From Coriobacteriales bacterium (GTDB lineage Bacteria > Actinomycetota > Coriobacteriia > Coriobacteriales > UBA8131), in assembly GCA_031282405.1 (NCBI GenBank), contig JAITDU010000031.1, forward strand, positions 1 through 61,149: DNA of 61,149 nucleotides, written 5' to 3'. The notes under the pieces were generated by a model. The model searched no databases, was not told the DNA's origin, and was given only the letters and a program-made list of their open reading frames with translations. The stretch's first letter is position 1; every line of letters begins with the position of its first letter. Below are positions 45,881-53,744 of the stretch, piece after piece. A program made the translations under genes and the position numbers.

Positions 45881-46687
45881 TCACCACTCATCGCTACGAG
45901 TAGCAGCCAGGGCTCTTTCGGAATCGGGGGACTTGAGGTCGAGTCTGTCCTTCCCCACCGTTCCGGGTTCTATGTCCGTTACAGCAGCGTTGTCCGTGTA
46001 GAGAGGCGTGAGCTTGTCACCACGCTGCCCAAACAATTGACGCGCTCTTTCGGCGTCATACGGCACCACTTGACGTTTGGGAGCAAGAGGCTTGAAGGTG
46101 ATCGCAGGTTTTGTAATCGCAGGATCGGGCATACCGCGAAGGGCCTGAAGATCACCGTAGCGGGATTTCATCTCCTCAATCGGCCCGAAGTCCAGCGCCC
46201 GGGAGGGACAGGCGTTCACGCATGTGGGCATATGGCCCTGTTTAAGCCTGTCTGAGCACATCGTACATTTGCTCATTTTCGCGACCGAACTGTCGCCGTT
46301 GGCGACATCGCTGGCAAACTGGGGCGCGCCGTAGGGACAGGCGTCCCAGCAGTTGCGACAACCCTGGCACTTCTCTTCGTCGACGAGAACCGTCCCAAAC
46401 CTGCCCTCCTTCCAAATCGCGCCATTCGGACAGACCTTGAGACAGGCCGGCTTTTCGCAGTGATAGCAGGGCGCAAACAAGGTGTGCATAGTGACCTCAG
46501 GAAAGGCCCCTTCTTCCCATGTGAATCTACGCAGGAACTTTACCGGGCCTGGCTTAATGTCGTGCCAGTCACGACAGGCAAACGAACAGGCCCGGCAGTC
46601 GATGCAACGACTTTCGTCAAAGAAAAAGGCATGCTGGGTCGTCTCATGTTGGGTCACTTCGTGCTGGGTTGTCTCATGCTGAGTCAT
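45881..46687 (-). CDS. four-cluster Fe-S electron transfer subunit (DmsB/PhsB type)
   Basis: The 268-residue protein has the four cysteine groups of this family, starting CIDCRACSFACRDWHD, then CYHCEKPACLKVCP, CQGCRNCWDACPYGAP and CTMCSDRL...CVNACP, which hold four 4Fe-4S clusters. It passes electrons to or from the molybdopterin subunit. The ATG directly abuts the stop of the catalytic gene, with GGAGGTGAG inside that gene as ribosome site. The N-terminus is a pentapeptide repeat, TQHET/TQHEV, four times, absent from relatives I know. There is no twin-arginine signal on this or the catalytic subunit, so the complex is probably cytoplasmic. A membrane anchor gene is missing. Confidence 0.92.
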   Translation of the reverse strand: MTQHETTQHEVTQHETTQHAFFFDESRCIDCRACSFACRDWHDIKPGPVKFLRRFTWEEGAFPEVTMHTLFAPCYHCEKPACLKVCPNGAIWKEGRFGTVLVDEEKCQGCRNCWDACPYGAPQFASDVANGDSSVAKMSKCTMCSDRLKQGHMPTCVNACPSRALDFGPIEEMKSRYGDLQALRGMPDPAITKPAITFKPLAPKRQVVPYDAERARQLFGQRGDKLTPLYTDNAAVTDIEPGTVGKDRLDLKSPDSERALAATRSDEW

Positions 46688-49219
46688 CTAACGCTCACCT
46701 CCACTGATCTTTTCCACCTGAACCAGACTGGCGCAATGAAGGTTGCCCTTCACCCAGGGATACATGCGCGATGAGGTGAAGTTGTTGGCACTTCCCCACA
46801 GATCAATTCCGTCGGGCATCGCCTCGGTTCGTTTCTGTCCCCTGCCCGCACGGTACCACGCGCCGTAGACCATGCAGGTCGTTCCTGCTCCGATTCGGGA
46901 GGTCACATAGGCCGGCATGATCCCCTCGCCCTGGGGGTTCACTATTCTGATCAGATCGCCGTCGCGTATCCCTCGCTCTTTGGCGTCCGCCACGCTGATC
47001 CAGAGAGCATGGCGCGCTTCGTCTTCTATCCACAAGTTGTTATCCTGCGCCGTGTTCTGTCGGAAGAAGGAGTGCGGAGTAATCAGACGCAGCGGATACT
47101 CGCTCGCCATTTCTCCCAGAGGGCTGTCCCAGGCCTCCGTGTATTCGGCCTGAGGCGGGATGACGGCGGGCTTGCTTCCGCCGAAACAGATGCCGGAAGG
47201 AGCCCCTGTCAAAGGAAAGACATACTCCTTATCCGCCATGTCTGGGTCGGTGAGGAAGGTGGAGTGAAACTCGATGCGACCCGAGTTGGTGTTGAAGGGC
47301 ACGCCTTCCTGAATCTGTTCTTTAAAACCATAGGTCGGCTCGCGCTTAAGCGGCGCCCGAAATATCGGACAGTCCCAAAACTCCTCAAACGAAGGTGCCT
47401 CGACGGGCTCAACACCGCTTGCCTGCGCCCACCCTGCGTAGTGCATCCGCCACTGCTCATAGGCTTCGCGCTGCAACTCAATGTGGCGCTCGTCCCAGGC
47501 TTTCGTATCATCAAGAACATCAGCGAGACGAGGATTGTATTCATCCAGGATGCCGAGACGCCTGGCTATCTGCGCATTGATCCAGGCCAGGGGCTTTGCC
47601 TCTCCTGGGGGCTCGATGACTTTCTGGCTCAGTATAAAGTAATTCCCGTAGGCAGAAACACTCATGAAACCCGGATAGAAGAAGCCCCCTCCGCCCATGG
47701 CGTCACCGGATGCCTCAAAGAAGGGGTCAGCCAGAGGCAGGACAATGTCCGCATAGGCGGTTTCGGGGCGGTCGGTGTGATACACGGCCTTGACGACAAA
47801 GTCGAGTTTCTTCAGCGCCTCCCACATCCTCTGGTTGTCATGCGTGCCGATGTCGGTGCCCACCTGGTTGAAAGCCATGCGTATGTTAGGCAGCGGCCAG
47901 TTGCTGGCGCTGCCGATGCGATGGCGATACTCTTCCTCGTTCATCTCACCGCTGTCGAGTTTATCCCTGAACAGCACGGCGTCCACCCAGCCACGCGCGT
48001 CATAAAGCGGCATGCTCATGGGATCGGGATGAGACGGCGGCGTCCTTTGCCAGTCGACCATGGGAACGGGCATGTAGAAGGGAACCGTACACTCACCGCC
48101 ACCGTAGTGGCCGCCGGGGATGCCGATGTTTCCAGTCAGCGCTTGCAGGTATATCCCGGCGCGCCCGACGTTTTCCCCACCGACGATTCTTGCCGGAGCG
48201 AAGTGCAGCTTGAAGAAGCAGGCGTTCCCGTCGGAATACCCATGGTGCTGCCCGTAAAGGCGTGCCAGACCCCGTATGGTCTCAGCCGGTATCGCGCAGA
48301 TCGACTCAGCCCACTCGGGCGATTTCTTAACACCATCGGTCTCACCAAGCACATACGAACGCCAGCCGCTGAGTCCTTCGGGCTCCACGAATTGATCGAC
48401 AAATGCATGATCGATCAAGTCCTCCTTGAACAGAACATAGGCGATGGCCAGCAACAGGGCGATGTCGGTTCCCGGACGGATGGGAATCCACTGATCCGCA
48501 TATGCCTGTACCGACGAGGTGTAGCGCGAATCAACTATGATGATGGGAATGCCCCGCTCCTTTGCCAGGGCTAAAACCAGGTTGTCAGCCGTATAGGAAA
48601 CTGCGGGGTTCCAGCCCACGGCGATGATTAGCTTTGCGTTAAGAAGATCGGGGGGCTCGGTGCCGCGCGGAGGGGTGGGGCTGTGTCCAAACGGCATCGG
48701 AAGGTCAACGCCTACCACCACGGTGTCGGCAAGCGTATGGCCCGCCGTCGACGCACAACCCCAGGTGGAGTGCCCAAAGCCCGCCCAGGCAGCAAAATCC
48801 AGAAAGAACATGCCGCCGGATATCGAGTAGGGCCCGTAGGTGTCGCGCGTCTCGACAATCTTTTGGGCTATGGTATCAAGGGCTTCTTCCCAAGAAATCT
48901 GCTCCCATACGGGCTCGCCCTTTTGACCGATGTTTTTCATCGGGTGCAGAGCGCGGTTGGGATGATAGAGCGTCTTGCGCCACATTCTGCCGCGCGCACA
49001 GGGTCGGTGTTGCACCATGCCTTCCCGAACCGCTGTCTCACCAACGTCCTCACGAGGCATGTCGGCATTGATGGAGTCTCCCACGTCAATCGCCAGCAGT
49101 TCGCCGTCCTTGACGTGGCAGGCCAACAGGCAGCCCGTAAAACATCCGTTCTGCTGGCAGATCGTATATTTGATTTCTTCACCCTCCGTGTGCATCACTT
49201 TTGCGGTTGAGTTGGTCAT
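46688..49219 (-). CDS. molybdopterin oxidoreductase, DMSO reductase family catalytic subunit
   Basis: The 843-residue enzyme has an N-terminal Fe-S motif CQQNGCFTGC (residues 21-30, Cys at 21, 26 and 30) with a fourth cysteine in HRPCARGR. Molybdopterin-binding segments follow (ISWEEALDTIAQKIVE, then LIIAVGWNPAVSYTAD, ENVGRAGIYLQALTGNIG) and a C-terminal cap with ITPHSFFRQNTAQDNN. The first spacing, C-x4-C, is wider than the common C-x2-C. No Tat signal is present. Cytoplasmic DMSO-reductase-family enzymes in Eggerthellaceae include catechol dehydroxylases and pyrogallol transhydroxylase-like proteins. The O-demethylase-like gene upstream makes a phenolic substrate likely, but this is inference. 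I start at ATG 49219 with AGGAGG ten bases before it. Confidence 0.92.
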   Translation of the reverse strand: MTNSTAKVMHTEGEEIKYTICQQNGCFTGCLLACHVKDGELLAIDVGDSINADMPREDVGETAVREGMVQHRPCARGRMWRKTLYHPNRALHPMKNIGQKGEPVWEQISWEEALDTIAQKIVETRDTYGPYSISGGMFFLDFAAWAGFGHSTWGCASTAGHTLADTVVVGVDLPMPFGHSPTPPRGTEPPDLLNAKLIIAVGWNPAVSYTADNLVLALAKERGIPIIIVDSRYTSSVQAYADQWIPIRPGTDIALLLAIAYVLFKEDLIDHAFVDQFVEPEGLSGWRSYVLGETDGVKKSPEWAESICAIPAETIRGLARLYGQHHGYSDGNACFFKLHFAPARIVGGENVGRAGIYLQALTGNIGIPGGHYGGGECTVPFYMPVPMVDWQRTPPSHPDPMSMPLYDARGWVDAVLFRDKLDSGEMNEEEYRHRIGSASNWPLPNIRMAFNQVGTDIGTHDNQRMWEALKKLDFVVKAVYHTDRPETAYADIVLPLADPFFEASGDAMGGGGFFYPGFMSVSAYGNYFILSQKVIEPPGEAKPLAWINAQIARRLGILDEYNPRLADVLDDTKAWDERHIELQREAYEQWRMHYAGWAQASGVEPVEAPSFEEFWDCPIFRAPLKREPTYGFKEQIQEGVPFNTNSGRIEFHSTFLTDPDMADKEYVFPLTGAPSGICFGGSKPAVIPPQAEYTEAWDSPLGEMASEYPLRLITPHSFFRQNTAQDNNLWIEDEARHALWISVADAKERGIRDGDLIRIVNPQGEGIMPAYVTSRIGAGTTCMVYGAWYRAGRGQKRTEAMPDGIDLWGSANNFTSSRMYPWVKGNLHCASLVQVEKISGGER

Positions 49220-49375
49220 TCTGTCACTACCTCCTCTTTCAAAAAAACAATTCAAGGTTTGCAATTTTCCTTCGTCTTTCTTCTTCTGCAATCTCCTTCA
49301 CGGTCATCCCTGTCACGGTAAACTGCGGTCTGGATACCTGACTTCGTTGGGGATAGACCGACGACTTCATAGGGT

Positions 49376-50644
49376 TTATCTGGCTTTAATGAACAGCGTT
49401 ACCACCAGGGCCAGAGCCGTCAGAGGCAGCAACAGCAGATGCGAGCCTACTTCCCAACCGAAAGGCGGCAGCATCCAGCCAAGCGCCATGCCTCCCAGGG
49501 TTGATCCGACCGAAAGCCCAAAGGCAACAGCGCCCATGCCCAGATTGATCATCTTCGGTTTCTGAGCGATTTCTGGGACAAGCGCCATCGTGCAGACAGC
49601 GATCGTCGAGCTTGCCAGTCCGGACAGAACAATCGATACCCACATCTCTATCGGATTGGTGAAGGCAAACATGAACCAGAACACCACCAACAGCACGACC
49701 AGTGCTCCGACTATGAGCCATTTGCGGGAGTTCAGCCTGTCGGACAGAAAACCGGCTAATGGACTTCCCACGATGCCCAGTCCAGCACTGACTGAGGTGA
49801 CCAGGCCAGCCGTTACGGGAGACAGGCTTCTCTCAGTTTGCAGGAAGGTCGGCAGATAGGTATTGATTGATCCGTTTCCACAGAGAACAACAAGGGCAAA
49901 CATGGACGCAAGCAGAATCAGTCCGACGGCAGCTGCTCTCGAAGAACCTGGGGTTGAAGTCGGCGATGCTTCGGGTTCCCCAGGCATCAAGCCGTCTGGT
50001 TCGCCTGCCCCGCTGGCCTCACTCGCCCGGCCAGAGGCAGGTTCACGGTCGGGCATCTTGAAAAACAGAGCGAAGAATACTGTTGCAGCTACCGAGTAGA
50101 TGGTGGTGAACCACCAAACCGCCTGCCAGTTGCCGTCGCCAGCCATCAGGGGGGCAAGATTAAACATTAGAATAGAGCCCACGGGCATATACATGCTCCA
50201 CAGGCCCAGAGCAAGGCCACGCTTTTCCTTCGGAAACCAAGCGACGATAGCCGCAGGCGCTGTCACACCAAAGACCGCCATACCCGCACCTTCAACGAAT
50301 CGTGACGCCAGCATCACCTCAATGGTTCCGGCAAAGGTGCCAATCAGAGAGCCAAGTGCGCAGCAGGCAACAGCGGCAAGTGTGGTAATCTTCAGCCCGA
50401 GTTTGTTCGCGATACCCGAAGCCGGAAGCGCCAGGATAATGCCTGTAAGATTGAATGCCGACATGAGCAGTCCGAACGTCGATGGATCCAACCCAAACGT
50501 GCTGAACAGAGATGGTGCAATCGGAGGCACCTTGAACATATTGACCGGTATGGCAAAACTGGCCAGAAAAATAACCAACAGGATGATCCAGGCATATGCT
50601 GAAGCTTTTGTCTCATTTTTATTCACCGCAGTGGTTGTAAGCAT
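49376..50644 (-). CDS. MFS transporter
   Basis: The 422-residue protein has 12 predicted membrane helices, with GLDPSTFGLLMSAFN in helix 2, the signature-like ASRFVEGAGMAVFGVTAPA in helix 4, and a central loop (about 200-238) rich in Ser, Gly, Pro and Glu. The layout resembles the aromatic-acid and NarK/CynX-like import families. With an O-demethylase-like gene 67 nt upstream and a molybdopterin enzyme 156 nt downstream, it probably imports the substrate of the pathway. The ATG follows GGGAGG. It has no visible promoter of its own, so read-through from the O-demethylase gene is likely. Confidence 0.9.
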   Translation of the reverse strand: MLTTTAVNKNETKASAYAWIILLVIFLASFAIPVNMFKVPPIAPSLFSTFGLDPSTFGLLMSAFNLTGIILALPASGIANKLGLKITTLAAVACCALGSLIGTFAGTIEVMLASRFVEGAGMAVFGVTAPAAIVAWFPKEKRGLALGLWSMYMPVGSILMFNLAPLMAGDGNWQAVWWFTTIYSVAATVFFALFFKMPDREPASGRASEASGAGEPDGLMPGEPEASPTSTPGSSRAAAVGLILLASMFALVVLCGNGSINTYLPTFLQTERSLSPVTAGLVTSVSAGLGIVGSPLAGFLSDRLNSRKWLIVGALVVLLVVFWFMFAFTNPIEMWVSIVLSGLASSTIAVCTMALVPEIAQKPKMINLGMGAVAFGLSVGSTLGGMALGWMLPPFGWEVGSHLLLLPLTALALVVTLFIKAR

Positions 50645-50711
50645 AGTTATTTCCCTCCCAGAGAATGACGGTTGATTATTCGCCGAATGGATATTTTTTG
50701 CGGGTCAAAAC

Positions 50712-52031
50712 TCATATGCCAGGAAAGGCTAAGGGGAGGCTGTCTAGTGGGGTACGGCGCTTATCGGGTTTGTAGGGGGCGGGCTTGACTGTGGCGCGAA
50801 TAGTCTTTTGACGGGTACCGGGGTCACCCCAGATAACCTCTACGCGACTACCCAACTCCAGATTGGTATCCACTACTGCCAAAGCGATGGTTCGACGGAA
50901 GTAGTAGCTATAAAACGGCGTTGTGGAGATGCCTGCCAGCTTACCATCAACTAACACTTTGTCGTTTTGCACCGTCATGAAAAAGCCACGAATAGGTACA
51001 TCGATGAACCCATAGGTCTCGCCCTCATCAAAAAGCGATGCATAGACATCCACTACATCGTCTTTATCAAACTCCAAGGTAACGAGTTTGCGGTGCGGGT
51101 TAGCAGCTTCGGCCTCCAGAGCAGCCCTGCCCCGGAATTCGTGGTCGAATTTGATGTGATTGGCCCAACCTAACTCGATGGGCGAGAAAAAGTGCTCACT
51201 GATATCGGCGGCTTCAAAACTCCCAGCCAGCTTCATCTGAGCCTCGTTTGCCACCACGCTCTGTGCGATATACTCGCCAAAGCCACGCACCAGCTCGTCT
51301 GAGAAATCCACAATAGCCGGCAGATATTGAAAGCCCATGGTGGGAAATGCTGCCTCTATATGCTGCATAGAAGTACGAGAGCCCAGGCGACAGGCTCCGT
51401 ATTTGGCACCAGCCTCAAGTAGCACATCCATGATTTCGTCTTTGTATTCACTGGAAAAATGCAATTCAAAGCCGATCTCGCCGGACATGGTCAGGCCATT
51501 GGTGCACAACACCTCGTGACCGTTTATGACAATGTCACGATAGCGCATGAAGCGCAAATCGCGCAGGCTTTGACCCGAAACTTCTTCTACAAGATAGAGT
51601 GAGTTTGGCCCACAGACTTGATAAAGCGTTGTGGAGCCAGATGCTTCGGGCGTATAAGTGACATCGTATTTGCCTAGACTGGCGATGTATTGCCACCAAG
51701 GCAGTGTGGATATCAGATAACGCTGCTCTTCTGCTCTCATCAAAATGCCTTCGGCTACCGTCTTGCCGCTCTCAGTACACCCCACTAGATGTTTGACCTG
51801 ACCTATTGGCGCGTTTGCGAAACTGTTGATAGAGTAGTCCTGCAAAAGCTTGGTGGCCTCTGGGCCTTCCAACACTCCCCAGGGCGCAAAAGACCAGTCG
51901 CCAATACAGACACTCTCATGCCAAGACATTTGTTCAGCCTGCCAACCGTCATACTCGGGCAGGCTGAAAAATACTCCAGGGAACTGAAAAGCTTTGGTAT
52001 TGCGCATCATTTGAATCAGGTTCATTTCCAT
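50712..52031 (-). CDS. GcvT-like THF-dependent methyltransferase, LigM/DesA-like O-demethylase
   Basis: The 439-residue protein belongs to the aminomethyltransferase fold that moves one-carbon groups to THF. The N-terminus (PGVFFSLPEYDGWQAEQMSWHES, read in two parts, about 18-40) and SINSFANAPIGQVKHLV near 70-86 match the vanillate and 3-O-methylgallate demethylases (LigM) more than glycine cleavage T proteins. No gcvH or gcvP is near. The neighbours are THF-handling genes, which supports O- or N-demethylation of a small substrate with methyl-THF as product. I use ATG 52031, eight bases after AAAGGAG; ATG 52037 is too close. It is the first gene of the train and is divergent to a Crp/Fnr regulator. 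Confidence 0.82.
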   Translation of the reverse strand: MEMNLIQMMRNTKAFQFPGVFFSLPEYDGWQAEQMSWHESVCIGDWSFAPWGVLEGPEATKLLQDYSINSFANAPIGQVKHLVGCTESGKTVAEGILMRAEEQRYLISTLPWWQYIASLGKYDVTYTPEASGSTTLYQVCGPNSLYLVEEVSGQSLRDLRFMRYRDIVINGHEVLCTNGLTMSGEIGFELHFSSEYKDEIMDVLLEAGAKYGACRLGSRTSMQHIEAAFPTMGFQYLPAIVDFSDELVRGFGEYIAQSVVANEAQMKLAGSFEAADISEHFFSPIELGWANHIKFDHEFRGRAALEAEAANPHRKLVTLEFDKDDVVDVYASLFDEGETYGFIDVPIRGFFMTVQNDKVLVDGKLAGISTTPFYSYYFRRTIALAVVDTNLELGSRVEVIWGDPGTRQKTIRATVKPAPYKPDKRRTPLDSLPLAFPGI

Positions 52032-52098
52032 GGTCATTTCTCCTTTTGTCGAAACTCACTCGGATAAGCCGGGCAGATTTCTACCTAGCAAGGCTGTC

Positions 52099-52104
52099 AG
52101 TATA
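52099..52104 (-). promoter_or_regulatory. -10 element of the O-demethylase operon
   Basis: On the minus strand TATACT gives a predicted start near 52093 and a 5' leader of about 60 nt. No -35 consensus is found at 17 bp, as expected for an activator-dependent promoter. Confidence 0.5.
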
Positions 52105-52126
52105 GGCAAGGCTCGTTGCCAAAGTC

Positions 52127-52142
52127 TGTATCATGGAATACA
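52127..52142. promoter_or_regulatory. Crp/Fnr-type operator candidate
   Basis: TGTATCATGGAATACA has perfect 5-bp arms TGTAT/ATACA with a 6-base centre, the half-site geometry of the Crp/Fnr family. Its centre (52134.5) lies about 41.5 bp before the predicted start of the O-demethylase operon, the class II activator position. The divergent gene encodes a Crp/Fnr protein. The rest of 52038-52319 shows no other gene. Confidence 0.6.
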
Positions 52143-52276
52143 AATCGCAGCACGAATCCTACGACTAGTTTTTGTGTTCAGCACATCAGTTCATGTCCAC
52201 CCTGCTACGAAAGTGGTCGGTGGTGGTATTTTCATTGTCGGCTGTAGCGGGCGAACCATGCCCTGTTGGCAATAGG

Positions 52277-52282
52277 TATAAT
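52277..52282 (+). promoter_or_regulatory. -10 element of the Crp/Fnr gene
   Basis: A perfect TATAAT lies 37 bases before the regulator ATG. No good -35 accompanies it. Confidence 0.5.
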
Positions 52283-52319
52283 GTTATTTGGTAGAAATCG
52301 ATCCAAGAGAGGTGTGACC

Positions 52320-53063
52320 ATGGATTATTGCGAAGAGTGGACTCCTTTCTCTGATGATTCCATTAGCGACGAAGTCGTTGAAAAGCTTTTAAGTATTGCC
52401 ACCATCAAGAAATACAGAGCAGACGAAGTTCTTTTCATCGAACGCAACGCCTACAACCTATATCTGTTGTTACTGGGTTCGGTGGAGATCAGTCTTATCC
52501 ATAGAAACGGTCGCAAGCGCATCTTAGCCTTCCATAATGCACGTACTTTCATCGACGACGCAATGATCTCAGATGGGAACACCGCCTTGATGATTAGATG
52601 CCTCACGACAGTCGAGTTAGCTGTTATGGAGCAGGCGACTCTGAGTGCTCTGGCGCGAAACAACCCCATAATCTATGACTGCATCTTGCGCTCGGTACTC
52701 TACAAACTCCAGGGTTTGACCCAGCATCTAGCCGATCAGACTTTCAATGAGGTTGAAGATCGTATCATCAGCCTTCTTGTCTCTCTGGCTCGCAAGCACG
52801 GTCGTAAGACAGCTACAGGCACCGTTATCGAACAATGTTTGACACATGAACAGATCGCTGAACTCGTCGGATCCACGCGAGTACGCGTTACTCAAAGTCT
52901 CAAAAGCCTTCAAGCCCAAGGTCGTCTGAGCAAAACCGGTAGGTACTACGTATTAAACACTGAGCAAGCATACCGCCCGGGTGCACTGAATAACCAGACT
53001 GGGCTTCCAAAGAACCCCAGTCTGGGGTTATCGCCGGAAAGATCACCTTATCTCCCGGCTTGA
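52320..53063 (+). CDS. Crp/Fnr-family transcriptional regulator with foreign C-terminal tail
   Basis: The 247-residue protein has a cyclic-nucleotide-type sensor barrel (about 25-110; LLLGSVEISLIHRNGRKRIL), a dimer helix and a C-terminal helix-turn-helix (CLTHEQIAELVGSTRVRVTQSLKSLQAQG, read as residues 173-201). It lacks the four-cysteine pattern of FNR and the cAMP pocket Arg-Ser pair, so it probably senses a small molecule. I start at ATG 52320 with AGAGAGGTG upstream. The conserved part ends near YYVLNTEQ (about 215). Residues 216-247 are read from the antisense strand of an alcohol dehydrogenase remnant, so the original C-terminus was replaced by a deletion junction. It likely activates the divergent O-demethylase operon. 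Confidence 0.88.
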   Translation: MDYCEEWTPFSDDSISDEVVEKLLSIATIKKYRADEVLFIERNAYNLYLLLLGSVEISLIHRNGRKRILAFHNARTFIDDAMISDGNTALMIRCLTTVELAVMEQATLSALARNNPIIYDCILRSVLYKLQGLTQHLADQTFNEVEDRIISLLVSLARKHGRKTATGTVIEQCLTHEQIAELVGSTRVRVTQSLKSLQAQGRLSKTGRYYVLNTEQAYRPGALNNQTGLPKNPSLGLSPERSPYLPA

Positions 53064-53286
53064 AGTCGTGTACCAACTCTCTGACTACGACAACCTCACC
53101 GACGCCTTCATGTCCTAACATCAAGTCGTGTCTGTCTTCAATAGTGTCTTCCCGGACGGTGTGTACGTCCGACGTGCAGGGCGCGACCGCAATCGAGCGA
53201 CATATCGCGTCGAGAGGGCCGCAGCTTGGACGATCCTTCTTGATCCAACTAGTCTTGTTGAAGCCGAGCATTGCAAAAACTTTTAT
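52963..53286 (-). pseudogene. N-terminal remnant of a zinc secondary-alcohol dehydrogenase
   Basis: The reading matches the GroES-like half of Thermoanaerobacter-type alcohol dehydrogenases: KVFAMLGF, then APCTSDVHTV with the zinc cysteine, MLGHEGVGEVV, DFKPGDKVIFPAITPDW and SVHPGGMLA. The native first codon position is ATA (53284-53286) rather than ATG; the first ATG is five codons later. Similarity ends at GGMLA (52963), where the sequence becomes the antisense of the Crp/Fnr gene end. The nucleotide-binding domain is missing. Confidence 0.82.
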
Positions 53287-53744
53287 GCTTCACATCGACA
53301 AGGGACATATCCACAACCGCATCATGTTCTGTGCTGCCAGTTATACGCGCTGGGCAAAGATAGCGAGTAAGCTAATTCAAATAAGATAGATGTTGAACCA
53401 ATGCGTCTCGCTCAACTGCTTGATAAGTGGACTCTAGGCTATTGGCGAAAAGTTTCACCAGTTAAGCAGGATTGGGTAGGATAGCGCGATTAGTTTTCTC
53501 GCCGCAACAACAGCCTGCCATTCACAAAGTGTCAAGGGTGGCCTGATCATATTCTTGTTGCATGCGAGTCAGGAATTAACCCGGTTCAGATCAGTCAATG
53601 AAAGTTCTCCTCTGCGCTCTTCAAGTGACTGCTTGCCAATATGTGTGTCATCTTGGCTAAACAGCCATTTTGTACAAGGAAAGTCCTCTCTCTTCAAATG
53701 GTAGAATATGCAGATACTATTCTCAGTAGATGGAGTACACCAAA
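53287..53744. other. intergenic region upstream of the helicase gene
   Basis: I see no gene in this AT-richer stretch. TACTAT at 53715-53720 is a plausible -10 for the helicase gene. No repeat or RNA gene stands out. Confidence 0.4.

Noticed and set aside
47009-48574. A 521-codon open frame on the plus strand inside the molybdopterin enzyme gene
   Set aside because: It is antisense to a gene with clear family motifs, has no ribosome site and shows no recognisable domain. GC-biased codon use leaves this frame open.
50712-52031. Glycine cleavage T protein
   Set aside because: No gcvH or gcvP is nearby and the N-terminal motifs fit the LigM-like demethylases better, though the fold is shared.
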